46,728 nucleotides of DNA from an uncultured Clostridium sp. (lineage in GTDB: Bacteria; Bacillota; Clostridia; Lachnospirales; Lachnospiraceae). The stretch spans positions 1 through 46,728 of the forward strand of contig CANPMS010000014.1 of the NCBI GenBank assembly GCA_947575275.1. Reading direction: 5' to 3'. This document shows positions 6,167-15,984 of the stretch, one piece after another. Each line of letters starts with the position of its first letter. Position 1 is the stretch's first letter. Position numbers and translations under genes: made by a program. The notes under the pieces are model-generated. The model saw nothing but the letters and a program-made list of their open reading frames with translations, did no database searches and was not told the origin of the DNA.

Positions 6167-8372
6167 GCTGATGAAGGAAGATTTGAAGCGAAGATTGTGG
6201 GCTGTGTCGCTTATTACCCTCGGCTTCTTCTTTCTGTACCCGGTGGTGGCGGCATTCACCGCAGGCAATATTAAGGATTTTCCCACTTATGAGAAAGGCT
6301 TAGAGCATTATGCCCAGGGTCTGACTGAGTGGCTGTCTTTTGAGAATGGGATAATGGTGCTTATGATGGTTCTTGCATCCCTGATTTGTGGTCTCAGCAG
6401 TTTTTCGTATTTGAATTCCAGATGCAAGGTGGATTTCTATCACAGTATCCCGGTCAGAAGGGAGAGGCTGTACGTTGTAAATTATGTGAATGGAATCCTG
6501 ATTTTGGCAGTTCCTTATGTAATCAGCGCTGTTCTGGCAGTTGTTGTGGGAATCGCTAACGGAGTGGAGGGCGCACGCCTGTGGTCAGTGGCCTTCACTG
6601 CATGTGGGCTGCATCTGACCTATTTCATCCTGATGTACTCCACCGTGGTGATTGCTGCGATGATGACAGGAAACCTGATAATCGGTATTCTTGGCTCTGC
6701 GGTGCTGACATTTTACATCCCTCTGGCAACATCACTGACCAATGGCTTGTTTAGTATGTTTTTTCATACCTATGATTGGAGCAGACAAAATACAATTTTT
6801 GATATGCTGGTCAGGTTATCGCCGGTAGTTGAGTACATTATGCAGGCGCAGAAATATGGTGTAGGGGGTCTTAGTCTCACTGCGGTTCTGGCGGCGCTTC
6901 TGGTCTCAGCGGTTCTGGCAGCTCTGGGCTGTATACTTTATAAGAAACGCCCGTCAGAGTCTGCAGGCAAGGCTATGGCGTTTGCAGTAACCTGCCCTGT
7001 GATTAGAATCCTGATTGTGATACTGTCTTCCATAGGATTTGGTGGTTTCTTCTGGTCTTTGAGGGAATCCACAGGCTGGATGGTGTTTGGCGCTCTGTGC
7101 GGCGCGGTGATTGCCCACTGCGTAATTGAAATTATTTATTATTTTGATTTTAAGAAGTTGTTTGGCCATAAAAAACAGTTGACTGCTTGTATTGCAATAT
7201 CTATTGCAGTTCTGCTCGTATTCTGCTATGATATATTTAGGTACGATACATACATGCCGAAGGCTGATAAGGTAAAATATGCCTCTGTACATGTGGACAA
7301 CTTAAATAACTGGACTTCTTATGGCACATTTCAGCCGCAGACGGATGGCTCCTATACCTGGGAGAGTACTATTTCCTATGAATATATCCGAGATCATATG
7401 CAGTATGAGGATGTTGAGAATGTGCTGAATATTGCTGCGTCAGGTGTGGAAAATGTCAGACTGGATCGTGAGCGGCAGAGAGCTGATATACGCGAAGAGG
7501 CGGCTCAGGAGATGGAGGCAGTTAATACTACTGAACAGCAGAATGATGACATCTGTTCCGGCGTAAGTATTTGTTATACACTGAACAGCGGACGCAAAGT
7601 ATATCGGAGATATAACATCAATCTGGACGAAAATATGCCTCACATGGAGAAGTTATATGCCAGTGAGCAGTACCAGAAGGGGACATTTCCTCTGATGAGC
7701 ATACCGTCAGATTCCGTGGTCGCTGTCCGTTATAAAAACTTCATCAAGGATAACCGTACCAGTAAGAATGAAGCTTCTGTTCTGAGTACACTGACCGAAG
7801 CAGAGAAAAAGGAGCTGCTGGAGACCTATCAGGATGAGTTTAAGTCCATGACCCTGCAGCAGATGGAGCAGGAGCTTCCTGTGGGTGGAATCCGTTTTTC
7901 GTGTATGGACAGCGAGGCTGCGATTGCCTGGTGGAATATGCCGAGTGAGGAGGGAGATAAAGACAGAAGAATGTATGGCACTTCGTTTACAGAATACGAT
8001 TATTATCCCGTCTATTCTTCTTTTGAAAAAACAATTACTTTGCTGGAAAAGCATCATGTGGAAATCTCAAAGAATTTTGAGGATTTTAATGTGAGCTCCG
8101 TCACTATGACAAGGCAGGTAGTGGAGAATGGGGAATGGAAGGGAGAGAAAGTGATTACCGTGATAGCTCCGGAGGAGATCGAAGAGCTGTGCAGAGTTAT
8201 GATTCCCAGAAGCGGAGCATACTATAACAGCTTGTTTAAAGCGGATAGTACGGATATAGAAGTACAAAGGGATAGTGAGGATGAAAAGAATTTTGTGGGC
8301 GCTTGTTTTCCGAAAGGCAGTGTGCCGGAGTTTGTCGAATCCGAGTTTGAGAAGACAACGCCAAGTGACTAA
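6141..8372 (+). CDS. Large ABC-2 type permease with extended C-terminal domain
   Basis: 743 residues. The frame opens at a TTG (6135), but the ATG at 6141 has GGAGG nine bases upstream and is preferred. Residues 1-350 carry about ten membrane segments with the KLMKEDLKRRLW amphipathic start typical of this permease type and the SFSYLNSRCKVDFYHSIPV loop seen in clostridial homologues. From about residue 370 on there is a long soluble extracellular domain of some 370 residues, resembling the DUF6449-type extension of Lachnospiraceae permeases (family name from memory). It overlaps the ATPase gene, so the two are coupled. Unusual point: half of the protein is extracytoplasmic, suggesting ligand sensing or substrate capture. 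Confidence 0.8.
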   Translation: MTSKNLYFKLMKEDLKRRLWAVSLITLGFFFLYPVVAAFTAGNIKDFPTYEKGLEHYAQGLTEWLSFENGIMVLMMVLASLICGLSSFSYLNSRCKVDFYHSIPVRRERLYVVNYVNGILILAVPYVISAVLAVVVGIANGVEGARLWSVAFTACGLHLTYFILMYSTVVIAAMMTGNLIIGILGSAVLTFYIPLATSLTNGLFSMFFHTYDWSRQNTIFDMLVRLSPVVEYIMQAQKYGVGGLSLTAVLAALLVSAVLAALGCILYKKRPSESAGKAMAFAVTCPVIRILIVILSSIGFGGFFWSLRESTGWMVFGALCGAVIAHCVIEIIYYFDFKKLFGHKKQLTACIAISIAVLLVFCYDIFRYDTYMPKADKVKYASVHVDNLNNWTSYGTFQPQTDGSYTWESTISYEYIRDHMQYEDVENVLNIAASGVENVRLDRERQRADIREEAAQEMEAVNTTEQQNDDICSGVSICYTLNSGRKVYRRYNINLDENMPHMEKLYASEQYQKGTFPLMSIPSDSVVAVRYKNFIKDNRTSKNEASVLSTLTEAEKKELLETYQDEFKSMTLQQMEQELPVGGIRFSCMDSEAAIAWWNMPSEEGDKDRRMYGTSFTEYDYYPVYSSFEKTITLLEKHHVEISKNFEDFNVSSVTMTRQVVENGEWKGEKVITVIAPEEIEELCRVMIPRSGAYYNSLFKADSTDIEVQRDSEDEKNFVGACFPKGSVPEFVESEFEKTTPSD

Positions 8373-8383
8373 GGAGAGTGACT

Positions 8384-9730
8384 ATGACAGATCAGGAATT
8401 TAACAAAGAATTGGCAGACCTGATGACTGATGAGGCACAGGGGGGCAAAAAGGGGAAGAAAAAGAAAGGTGCTCGGAAAAAGATGAGCCGGAAGCATAAA
8501 ATGATAATCGGAGTGGCAGTTTTATCTGTCGCTCTGGTTGTCGTTCTAAAAGCAAGTCATGGATCAAATCAGGCTGGTATTCCATTGACCACAGCTCAGC
8601 TTTCTAAAGGTGATATTGAGGAGGTACTGTCCATCAGCGGACCTGTGGACGGCACGGACAGCGCTGATGTAGTGTCCCGGCTTCATGCAGAGATTCTGGA
8701 GATTACGGTGAAGGAGGGGGATATAGTGGAAGCCGGGCAGGTGCTTGCAAGGCTGGATCCCACCGATGTACAGAAAGAAGTTGATATTGCCAGAAATACT
8801 TACGAGCTGGCAGCGGCAAACCTGAATGAAGCTCAGACCAAAGCAGAGCTTGGATATGCAAAAGCGCAGCAGGATTTGTCTTCCGCACAGCTGGACTATG
8901 ACAGAAAGTCAGTTTTGTTTGAGGCAGGAGATATTTCAAGAGCGGAGATGGAAGCGGCGGAGAACATACTGAGCGATGCAAAACGCCAGATGGAAAGCTA
9001 TACGGTTGAGGATGGACAGGTGATAGCAGACCGCTCCTATGAGCTTCAGGTGAGGAATGCAGAATTTGAGCTGGAACAAAAGAGCGAGCGCTTAAAGGAG
9101 ACTGAGGTGACAAGCCCTATTTCAGGAACCGTAGTGCGTGTCAATTCCCGGGTGGGCCGCTTTGCGGATACAATAGATGATTACAAGCCGCTTTTTGAAA
9201 TTTATAATCTGGAAAAGCTGGAGATGAAAATTAATGTCAGTGAATATTCTATTGGAAAAGTGAAGCTGGGTCAGACGGTAGAGATTTCTGCAGATATTTT
9301 GGAAGGAGAGACCGTGGAGGGTGTTATTACGGCAATCTCCCCAACCGGAGAGGAGAAGGGCGGCGGCTCCACCGAGCGTGTAATTCCCACCACAATTCAG
9401 ATAAACAGCTCCGACACCAAACTGATTGCGGGGATTACAGCACGGGCGAAAATTGTCTTAAATGAGGCAAAGGATGTCTGGGTTGTCCCAATTTCTTCTC
9501 TGCTTGTCCGTGAGCAAGGAACCTATCTTGCTACGGTGGAAAATGGAGTGGTAAACATGATTGCGGTGGAGACCGGCGTGGAGGGCGACGTGTCCATAGA
9601 GATTAAAGGCGAGGGTCTGTCGGAGAACGTGCAGTACATAATATCCCCGGATCCCTCTCTGGTGGATGGGATTCCAGTGAATGTCTCCCCGTCTGGTGTA
9701 GCATCTAGTTCAAACGCAGTGCTGCCTTAA
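8384..9730 (+). CDS. MacA/HlyD-type efflux adaptor
   Basis: 448 residues from the ATG with AAGGAG seven bases upstream; the GTG at 8378 is too close to that site. A very basic cytoplasmic N-terminus (GGKKGKKKKGARKKM) precedes one membrane helix at about residues 37-55. After it come a split biotinyl-lipoyl-like domain (VSRLHAEILEITVKEGDIV and VTSPISGTVVRVNS), a coiled-coil hairpin between them (about 130-225) and beta-barrel and membrane-proximal domains. In Gram-positives such adaptors anchor to the outer face of the membrane and work with a MacB-like pump; the ATPase and permease follow immediately. Likely substrates are peptides or amphipathic compounds. Confidence 0.85.
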   Translation: MTDQEFNKELADLMTDEAQGGKKGKKKKGARKKMSRKHKMIIGVAVLSVALVVVLKASHGSNQAGIPLTTAQLSKGDIEEVLSISGPVDGTDSADVVSRLHAEILEITVKEGDIVEAGQVLARLDPTDVQKEVDIARNTYELAAANLNEAQTKAELGYAKAQQDLSSAQLDYDRKSVLFEAGDISRAEMEAAENILSDAKRQMESYTVEDGQVIADRSYELQVRNAEFELEQKSERLKETEVTSPISGTVVRVNSRVGRFADTIDDYKPLFEIYNLEKLEMKINVSEYSIGKVKLGQTVEISADILEGETVEGVITAISPTGEEKGGGSTERVIPTTIQINSSDTKLIAGITARAKIVLNEAKDVWVVPISSLLVREQGTYLATVENGVVNMIAVETGVEGDVSIEIKGEGLSENVQYIISPDPSLVDGIPVNVSPSGVASSSNAVLP

Positions 9731-9742
9731 AGGAGAGAGACT

Positions 9743-10519
9743 ATGGTTTGTTCGAATACAGAGGAGTTAATCCGCCTTGAGGATCTGGCAAAAGTGTATG
9801 ATACAGGTGTGCTGAAGGTTCTGGGATTGAGACGAATCAATCTGACAATCAGGCGAGGTGAATTTGTCGCCATTATGGGACAGTCCGGATCCGGAAAATC
9901 CACATTAATGAATATTCTTGGCTGTCTGGACCGTCCATCATTGGGACATTATTACCTGGACGGTGTAGATGTGGCAGATATGAAGCCGGACGAGCTGTCG
10001 AAGATAAGAAATCAGAAAATCGGATTTGTGTTTCAGTCCTTCAACCTGATCTCCCGTATGTCGGCGCTCAAGAATGTGGAGCTGCCTATGACGTACGCAC
10101 GCATGGGAAAACGGGCGAGGCAGGAGCGCGCTGAGGAACTTCTAAAAAGGGTAGGTCTCGGAAAACGGATTCACCATCAGCCTAATGAGCTTTCAGGCGG
10201 ACAGATCCAGCGAGTGGCGATTGCCCGCGCTCTGGCTAACGACCCGCCCTTAGTGCTTGCCGATGAGCCTACGGGAAATCTTGACACGGCTGCTTCTGAG
10301 GAGATTATGGAATTGTTTGCGCGTCTGCATAAAGAGGGGACTACTGTTGTGGTGGTGACTCATGAGGAGGAGATCGCTGCGTTTACCGAACGGATTATCC
10401 GATTCCGGGATGGCAAGATCATCAGTGATGAAGCAAATGTACCGCGCCAGCCTCAAACGTTTAGAGACGTGCAGAAAAATACGGATTTTAATTACGAGGC
10501 AGACGAAGGGAGAGGGTAA
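9743..10519 (+). CDS. MacB/LolD-type ABC ATPase
   Basis: 258 residues. Walker [10 protein letters not shown], signature [15 protein letters not shown], Walker [15 protein letters not shown] and switch His in VVVTHEEEI are all intact. The subfamily is that of lipoprotein and peptide exporters that work by mechanotransmission through an FtsX-like permease. An AGGAGAGA ribosome site lies 12 bases after the adaptor stop. The permease follows 3 bases later. Together with the adaptor this makes a tripartite pump minus outer-membrane channel, as expected for a Gram-positive. Confidence 0.9.
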   Translation: MVCSNTEELIRLEDLAKVYDTGVLKVLGLRRINLTIRRGEFVAIMGQSGSGKSTLMNILGCLDRPSLGHYYLDGVDVADMKPDELSKIRNQKIGFVFQSFNLISRMSALKNVELPMTYARMGKRARQERAEELLKRVGLGKRIHHQPNELSGGQIQRVAIARALANDPPLVLADEPTGNLDTAASEEIMELFARLHKEGTTVVVVTHEEEIAAFTERIIRFRDGKIISDEANVPRQPQTFRDVQKNTDFNYEADEGRG

Positions 10520-10522
10520 GAT

Positions 10523-11743
10523 ATGCTGATTGAGAATATAATTATGGCATTTTCTGCTATTCGTGCCAATAAGATGCGCTCCTTTCTGACTATGCTGGGA
10601 ATTATTATCGGAATCGGCTCAGTTATCGCCATTGTGTCCATTGGTGATACCATGCGGAGTATGTTTGCTGATCTTTATGAAGATATTGGTGTGACCCAAG
10701 CGTATCTGGGAATCGGTTACTGGGTCGATGATATGCGCCAGGGTGATTATTTTACTCTGGATGAGATGGAACGGATAAAAGAAGTATTTGGCGATGAGAT
10801 TGCATATATTGACAGCAATGCTTTTGCTAGTGGTGATGCCATGCAGGGGCGCACTACTGTAAAATTTCAATATCAGGGCATCGATTATAATTACAATCAG
10901 GTTCAGCCGGTGAATATGGTGTATGGCAGGTATCTCACTGAGAGTGACATCAAGGCACGCCGTAAAAATGTGGTGATGGATGTGGAAAGCGCAGTCAAGC
11001 TTTTTGGGCAGGAAAATGCGGTGGGAAAAACCTTCCGTACCACTATTTATGGCAACACTGACCAATATACAGTGGTGGGTGTTTATCGCAAGGATGAAAC
11101 TCCTTTACAGGCAATGATGAAAGCCATGTCAATGAGCGTTAATGATACAGGAAGTGCCCTGGTTCCTTATACAATCCTTACATGGCCTAACGACTATTTT
11201 TATTATCTTCATGTGTTTGCGTCCGGTAATGTGGATTTGGATGAGTTTTATGGACGTTTTGTGGACTATGTGGCGCGTATGAAGGGCAGAGACCCATCGG
11301 ATTTCAATCTCCAGACCGCGGCTCAGGAGATGAATTCGGTAGATGCCATGATGGGAGGTCTCGCATCATCAGTTGGCGGTATCGCGGCAATCTCCCTTCT
11401 GGTAGGTGGAATCGGTATTATGAATATTATGCTGGTTTCAGTAACGGAGCGCACCCGGGAAATCGGTATCCGAAAGAGTCTGGGAGCCCGTACCAGGGAT
11501 ATTAAAATTCAGTTTTTGACAGAGTCGGCAATTTTGTCGGCGTGCGGCGGAATTATTGGTGTACTTCTGGGAATGGGACTTGTTACCCTGGGTGGCGCTG
11601 TGCTGCAGATTAAGACGGTAATTCGCTTTGATGTAGTGATTCTTGCCGTGGGCTTTTCAGCCGTGGTAGGTCTGTTTTTTGGATTTTATCCGGCGTCCAA
11701 GGCAGCAAAGAAGGATCCGATTGATGCTCTGAGATATGAGTGA
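10523..11743 (+). CDS. MacB-like FtsX-type ABC permease
   Basis: 406 residues. The N-terminal helix with the motif [20 protein letters not shown] is characteristic of MacB permeases. A periplasmic-core-like extracellular domain spans about residues 50-270. The C-terminal FtsX domain has three membrane helices around [20 protein letters not shown] and the basic [12 protein letters not shown] loop. It is the last gene of the operon and ends 9 bases before a strong terminator. Confidence 0.88.
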   Translation: MLIENIIMAFSAIRANKMRSFLTMLGIIIGIGSVIAIVSIGDTMRSMFADLYEDIGVTQAYLGIGYWVDDMRQGDYFTLDEMERIKEVFGDEIAYIDSNAFASGDAMQGRTTVKFQYQGIDYNYNQVQPVNMVYGRYLTESDIKARRKNVVMDVESAVKLFGQENAVGKTFRTTIYGNTDQYTVVGVYRKDETPLQAMMKAMSMSVNDTGSALVPYTILTWPNDYFYYLHVFASGNVDLDEFYGRFVDYVARMKGRDPSDFNLQTAAQEMNSVDAMMGGLASSVGGIAAISLLVGGIGIMNIMLVSVTERTREIGIRKSLGARTRDIKIQFLTESAILSACGGIIGVLLGMGLVTLGGAVLQIKTVIRFDVVILAVGFSAVVGLFFGFYPASKAAKKDPIDALRYE

Positions 11744-11751
11744 TTCTGCAA

Positions 11752-11795
11752 AAAATGTCCGATTTTCTTTAAAATTAGAAAATCGGACATTTTTG
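11752..11795 (+). terminator. Strong intrinsic terminator of the ABC operon
   Basis: A 17-bp perfect stem: AAAATGTCCGATTTTCT (11752-11768) with its complement at 11777-11793, 8-base loop, then a T-rich tail. Because the 5' arm is A-rich it can act in both directions and also serves the converging tcdA transcript that ends at 11819. Confidence 0.9.
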
Positions 11796-11818
11796 TTATG
11801 TCAAATAGAGAATGAATC

Positions 11819-12553
11819 TTACAGCGGCTCTGCCAGTAAATCCCGCACAGCTTCCCCGGCGATTAAAAGGCCGGCCACTGGCGGAACGAAGGATATGCTG
11901 CCAGGTACAGCGCGCTTGGAGGTTACCTCCGCCGATGGAAAGGAGGGAGAAATAGGCTGTTCTTTTGAGTATAGTACCTTTAAATGATGAATATCCAGTT
12001 TTTTCAACTCCCGCCGCATAACACGGCAGAGGGGACAGACGGAGGTTCTGGAAATATCGGTAATCTCAAATAATTCTGCATGGAGCTTGTTTCCGGTGCC
12101 CATAGAGGCGATGAGCGGCACGCTGTGGGTTGTGGCGTAGGCAGCGATAGCCAGCTTTGCTGACACGGTGTCAATGGCATCGATTATGTAGTCGATCTGC
12201 CCCAGTCCCGAAAGAAGCCCGTTCAGATTCTCCGGAAGTACGAAAGTCTCGAAGACCTCCACCTTGGCTCGGGGATTAATATCTGCGATACGCGCCTTCA
12301 TGATTCTCGTCTTGTACTGTCCGATTGTGCTGTGATAGGCAATACTCTGGCGGTTAATATTGGTCAAGGATACGGTATCATTATCAAAAAGGATCAGCCG
12401 TCCGATACCGCTGCGGGCAAGCGCCTCAATGCAGTGGGAGCCGACACCGCCCACCCCAAAGACAACCACAGTACATTTGGAGAGTCTGTCTAAGCCCTCT
12501 TGACCGATTAAAAGCGCTGTTCTTGAAAATTCATTTATGTCTGCTTCACTCAT
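11819..12553 (-). CDS. tcdA: tRNA threonylcarbamoyladenosine dehydratase (ThiF/E1-like)
   Basis: 244 residues from the ATG at 12553, which has GAGGAG ten bases upstream; the longer frame to 12613 overlaps the rrf2 end. The Rossmann motif VFGVGGVGSHCIEAL, the adenylation motif NDTVSLTNINRQ and the CPLC pair mark the E1-like TcdA/CsdL family, which cyclises t6A to ct6A at position 37 of ANN-decoding tRNAs using ATP. It lies 19 bases behind the Rrf2 regulator, so both are one leftward unit. A related ThiF-type adenylyltransferase is the alternative, but size and motifs favour TcdA. Confidence 0.85.
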   Translation of the reverse strand: MSEADINEFSRTALLIGQEGLDRLSKCTVVVFGVGGVGSHCIEALARSGIGRLILFDNDTVSLTNINRQSIAYHSTIGQYKTRIMKARIADINPRAKVEVFETFVLPENLNGLLSGLGQIDYIIDAIDTVSAKLAIAAYATTHSVPLIASMGTGNKLHAELFEITDISRTSVCPLCRVMRRELKKLDIHHLKVLYSKEQPISPSFPSAEVTSKRAVPGSISFVPPVAGLLIAGEAVRDLLAEPL

Positions 12554-12572
12554 ATGATGGATTCTCCTCAAA

Positions 12573-13004
12573 TTACATAAGATTGGCGTCCGGCTGTTTC
12601 TTCTGCTCCTCAATTAATTCCATAAGAGTCACATTGTCTACCACCGTATCGATGGCCTCTTTTATCTGCTGCCAGACCGTGAGAGAGACGCACCGTTCTG
12701 CCTTCTCGCAAGTATTTACGGCATCATCCAGGCAGGCCACAGGCGATAGGCTTCCCTCCGCTGCCCGAAGGATCATCCCAACCGTGTATTCCTCCGGCGC
12801 CCTGGTCAGCTTGTATCCCCCCTGGGCGCCACGGATACTTTGGACGAATCCTGCACGCAGCAGCATGGTGACAATTTGCTCTAAATATTTGTCTGAGATG
12901 CCCTGACGCGCAGCCACCTGACTGATTTTTGTACATTGTCCATGATTTAAGCCAAATTCTATCATCATACGCAGAGCATACCGCCCTTTTGTGGAAATTC
13001 TCAT
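12573..13004 (-). CDS. Rrf2-family transcriptional regulator with three cysteines
   Basis: 143 residues from the ATG at 13004, with AGGAGG just upstream; the long frame beyond this, to 13691, is antisense to nadE and not real. The N-terminal winged helix is typical (MRISTKGRYALRMM, GISDKYLEQI, GAQGGYKL). The wing is followed by three cysteines spaced C-x7-C-x5-C in ACLDDAVNTCEKAERC, close to the iron-sulfur ligands of IscR. It is probably an Fe-S, redox or cysteine-responsive regulator. No isc/suf or cys genes are adjacent. It is divergent from nadE and heads a unit with tcdA. Confidence 0.85.
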   Translation of the reverse strand: MRISTKGRYALRMMIEFGLNHGQCTKISQVAARQGISDKYLEQIVTMLLRAGFVQSIRGAQGGYKLTRAPEEYTVGMILRAAEGSLSPVACLDDAVNTCEKAERCVSLTVWQQIKEAIDTVVDNVTLMELIEEQKKQPDANLM

Positions 13005-13034
13005 AAAACGTTCCTCCTGTAAGTGGATATGGAT

Positions 13035-13063
13035 ATTGTACATAAAATCCGGTGATATGTAAA
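13035..13063 (-). promoter_or_regulatory. Promoter of rrf2-tcdA
   Basis: On the minus strand: TTTACA (13063-13058), 17-base spacer, TACAAT (13040-13035), about 25 bases from the mapped end of the -10 to the ribosome site region. Confidence 0.65.
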
Positions 13064-13078
13064 GACCGAATGAAGGGC

Positions 13079-13106
13079 TTGACTTCACGGAAAAAAAGGG
13101 TAAAAT
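13079..13106 (+). promoter_or_regulatory. Promoter of nadE
   Basis: TTGACT (13079-13084), 16-base spacer, TAAAAT (13101-13106). A perfect TATAAT also lies at 13111-13116 but is 26 bases from the -35. The rrf2 promoter is 16 bases away on the other strand, so one bound regulator could affect both. Confidence 0.6.
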
Positions 13107-13142
13107 GTAGTATAATACATGAGAAGACCAGGGGGAAAGAAC

Positions 13143-15071
13143 ATGAAGGATGGTTTTTTTCGCGTGGCTGCCGCTACGCCGAAAATAACAGTGGCTGACC
13201 CGGGCTACAACCGGGAACAGATTTGCAGAATGATTGAGGAGGGGGAGCGCCTGGGCGTTGGTCTGATGGTGTTTCCAGAACTGGCGCTGTCTGCGTATAC
13301 CTGCGGCGATTTGTTTTTGCAGGACGTTTTGCTTTGCAGTGTGAGAAAGGAGCTTTCCATCCTTGCTGCCTTTACGGAAGGCAGGAATATAATGGTGTTT
13401 GCGGGACTTCCCTGGGTGCATGGAGGTAAGCTTTACAATGCTGCGGCTGCAATATGTAATGGAGAAGTTCTGGGAATTGTGCCAAAGCAGAATCTGCCGA
13501 ATCATTCGGAATTTTATGAGCGGCGTTATTTCACAAAAGGAATGGATACGCCGGTTCTGACGGAGTGGGAGGGCAGACAGATTCCCATGGGTGCCAACCT
13601 GCTTTTTCAGTGCAGGGAAATTCCGTCTCTTGTAGTGGGGGCGGAAATCTGTGAGGACGTATGGGTACCAAGAGCGCCCAGTATCAGTCATGCCCTGGCG
13701 GGCGCTACGGTAATCGTAAATTGTTCTGCCAGCGATGAGGTGGCCGGAAAGGAAAGTTATCGCCGCCAGTTAATCGGGGGACAGTCGTCAAAGCTTATTT
13801 GCGGCTATGTGTACGCTAACGCAGGGGAGGGTGAGTCCACCCAGGATATGGTCTTTGGCGGTCATAACATAATTGCAGAGAACGGGGCGATTCTGGCAGG
13901 CTCGAAACGTTTTATTCCAGGGATCGTATGTGCAGATATGGATTTGGAGCGGGTGGTTTCTGAGCGGAGAAGGTCAACCACTTATCCGGCGGCGGACGAC
14001 AGCGGCTATCTTACCCTGGAATTTTCACTGGACACTGCCTCAATGGACAGACAGCAGCAGGAGAAGCTGCTCAGAAGGATAAACAGCCGTCCCTTTGTAC
14101 CCCACAATGAAGCAGAGCGCACAGAGCGGTGTGATGAAGTTGTTACAATTCAGGCAATGGGCCTTAAAAAGCGCCTGGAACATACCGGTATCGTTCATGC
14201 GGTGCTTGGTATTTCCGGAGGTCTTGATTCCACATTGGCGCTTTTGGTGACAATCCGTGCTTTTGATATGCTGGGGCTTCCCAGAAGCCAGGTTCATGCT
14301 GTGACGATGCCGTGTTTTGGAACTACGGACCGAACTTATAAAAATGCCTGCCTGATTACTCAAAAGCTGGGGGCATCGCTCCGGGAGATTGATATTAAGA
14401 AGTCGGTGACCCAGCATTTTGCCGACATCGGTCATGATATGAATGAGCATGACGTCACCTATGAGAACAGTCAGGCAAGAGAGCGTATGCAGATTCTTAT
14501 GGACGTTGCCAACCAGGTTGGGGGGCTTGTAGTTGGAACCGGTGATATGTCGGAGCTGGCGCTGGGCTGGGCCACCTACAACGGGGATCATATGTCCATG
14601 TACGGAGTCAATTCCTCCGTTCCAAAGACGCTGATCCGCCATCTGGTGAGGCATTGTGCCGATACCTGTGGAGATGAGGCGCTGCAAAAGGCGCTTATGG
14701 ATGTGCTTGATACTCCTGTAAGCCCGGAGCTTCTTCCGCCGGAGAACGGGAGGATTTCTCAAAAGACAGAGGATCTTGTGGGACCTTACGAGCTGCATGA
14801 TTTCTTTTTGTACTATATGCTGCGTTTTGGCTTTATGCCATCCAGGATTTACCGCATGGCGCTGTGTGCATTTGAGGAGGAATATGACAGGGAGAACATT
14901 TTAAAATGGCTGAAGGTGTTTTACCGGCGTTTCTTTTCCCAGCAGTTTAAACGCTCCTGTCTGCCGGACGGTCCGAAGGTGGGCTCTGTGGCGGTATCGC
15001 CGCGGGGAGATTTAAGAATGCCTACCGATGCGGCAAGAGGCATCTGGCTGGAAGATTTAGAGCAGCTTTGA
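13143..15071 (+). CDS. nadE: Glutamine-dependent NAD+ synthetase
   Basis: 642 residues from the ATG with AGGGGGAAAG upstream; the ATG at 13119 overlaps the promoter -10 region. The N-terminal nitrilase-type glutaminase domain shows the triad Glu (VFPELALSAYTC), Lys (VPKQNLPN) and Cys (GAEICEDVWVP). The C-terminal synthetase domain has the PP-loop GISGGLDSTLAL and a second ATP site around GTGDMSELALGW. The enzyme makes NAD+ from deamido-NAD+, ATP and glutamine, the last step of NAD synthesis. A spoU methyltransferase follows with only 24 bases between, so they are probably one operon. Confidence 0.95.
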   Translation: MKDGFFRVAAATPKITVADPGYNREQICRMIEEGERLGVGLMVFPELALSAYTCGDLFLQDVLLCSVRKELSILAAFTEGRNIMVFAGLPWVHGGKLYNAAAAICNGEVLGIVPKQNLPNHSEFYERRYFTKGMDTPVLTEWEGRQIPMGANLLFQCREIPSLVVGAEICEDVWVPRAPSISHALAGATVIVNCSASDEVAGKESYRRQLIGGQSSKLICGYVYANAGEGESTQDMVFGGHNIIAENGAILAGSKRFIPGIVCADMDLERVVSERRRSTTYPAADDSGYLTLEFSLDTASMDRQQQEKLLRRINSRPFVPHNEAERTERCDEVVTIQAMGLKKRLEHTGIVHAVLGISGGLDSTLALLVTIRAFDMLGLPRSQVHAVTMPCFGTTDRTYKNACLITQKLGASLREIDIKKSVTQHFADIGHDMNEHDVTYENSQARERMQILMDVANQVGGLVVGTGDMSELALGWATYNGDHMSMYGVNSSVPKTLIRHLVRHCADTCGDEALQKALMDVLDTPVSPELLPPENGRISQKTEDLVGPYELHDFFLYYMLRFGFMPSRIYRMALCAFEEEYDRENILKWLKVFYRRFFSQQFKRSCLPDGPKVGSVAVSPRGDLRMPTDAARGIWLEDLEQL

Positions 15072-15095
15072 GAATTGAAAAAGGAGAGGAAGGAC

Positions 15096-15890
15096 GTGAT
15101 CAGCAGTACAGCTAACAGACAGATAAAGTATGTGAATGCACTGGTTAAGAAGGCGAAAACCAGGAACGATGAAGATTTGTTCGTGGTGGAGGGGCCTCGT
15201 ATGTGCACGGAGATTCCAAAAGACAGAATCCATAGCCTTTATGTTTCAGAGAGTTTTGGGAAAGAGCCTGAGCTCCGCAGCCTGACTGTGGGCGTGCGCC
15301 ATGTGGAGATGGTTTCGGACGAGGTGTTTAAAAGTCTTTCTGATACCAGAACGCCCCAGGGAGTGCTGGCGCTTGTGAGGCAGTACCATTACACGTTTGA
15401 TAAGGTGGCGCAGACAGGCGCAGAAAGCGGGAGACCGGCGCTGCTTATGGTATTGGAGCGCCTTCAGGATCCGGGAAACCTGGGGACGATCCTGCGTGCC
15501 GGGGAAGGCGCCGGTGTGACGGGAATTCTGATGGACCGCTTTACAGCCGACATTTATAACCCTAAGGTAATCCGTTCTACCATGGGTTCCGTGTTCAGAG
15601 TGCCCTTTGCCTATGTGGACGATTTAGATGATGCCCTGGCAAAGCTTAAGAAGAAAGGAATCCGACTGTTTGCGGCTCATTTGAGTGGCGCGAATATCTA
15701 TGATAAGGAGGACTATACCTGTGATGCAGGCTTTTTAATCGGCAACGAGGGAAATGGGCTGACGGAGCAGACGGCTCTGACTGCGGATCGGTTGGTGCGT
15801 ATACCTATGGAAGGACGTTTGGAGTCCTTGAATGCGGCTGTGGCAGCATCCGTCCTTATGTTTGAGGCAGCGCGCCAGAGGCGGGGATAG
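15096..15890 (+). CDS. TrmH/SpoU-family RNA 2'-O-methyltransferase
   Basis: 264 residues from a GTG with AAAGGAGAGGA upstream; the TTG at 15075 would lie before that site. An N-terminal RNA substrate-binding domain (residues 1-95, including VVEGPRMCTE) is followed by the SpoU knot domain with its three motifs: LERLQDPGNLGTILR, IGNEGNGL and IPMEGRLESLNAAVAAS. It uses S-adenosylmethionine to methylate a ribose in rRNA or tRNA; the exact site cannot be read from sequence. Confidence 0.88.
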   Translation: MISSTANRQIKYVNALVKKAKTRNDEDLFVVEGPRMCTEIPKDRIHSLYVSESFGKEPELRSLTVGVRHVEMVSDEVFKSLSDTRTPQGVLALVRQYHYTFDKVAQTGAESGRPALLMVLERLQDPGNLGTILRAGEGAGVTGILMDRFTADIYNPKVIRSTMGSVFRVPFAYVDDLDDALAKLKKKGIRLFAAHLSGANIYDKEDYTCDAGFLIGNEGNGLTEQTALTADRLVRIPMEGRLESLNAAVAASVLMFEAARQRRG

Positions 15891-15929
15891 GAAGGTGTGA
15901 AGACGGGGACGAATTTGCGCGAAATACGG

Positions 15930-15958
15930 TTGTAAAAAGTCTGATAACGTAGTATGAT
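15930..15958 (+). promoter_or_regulatory. Promoter of nfeD-SPFH
   Basis: TTGTAA (15930-15935), 17-base spacer, TATGAT (15953-15958). An AAGGAGG ribosome site follows before the ATG at 15985. Confidence 0.6.
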
Positions 15959-15984
15959 GTACTTAAGAAAAAGGAGGTTGGATT

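Noticed and set aside
13005..13691. Upstream extension of the rrf2 frame on the minus strand
   Set aside because: It is antisense to nadE and upstream of the rrf2 promoter and ribosome site.
14040..14798. 252-codon minus-strand frame
   Set aside because: Shadow of the nadE synthetase domain.
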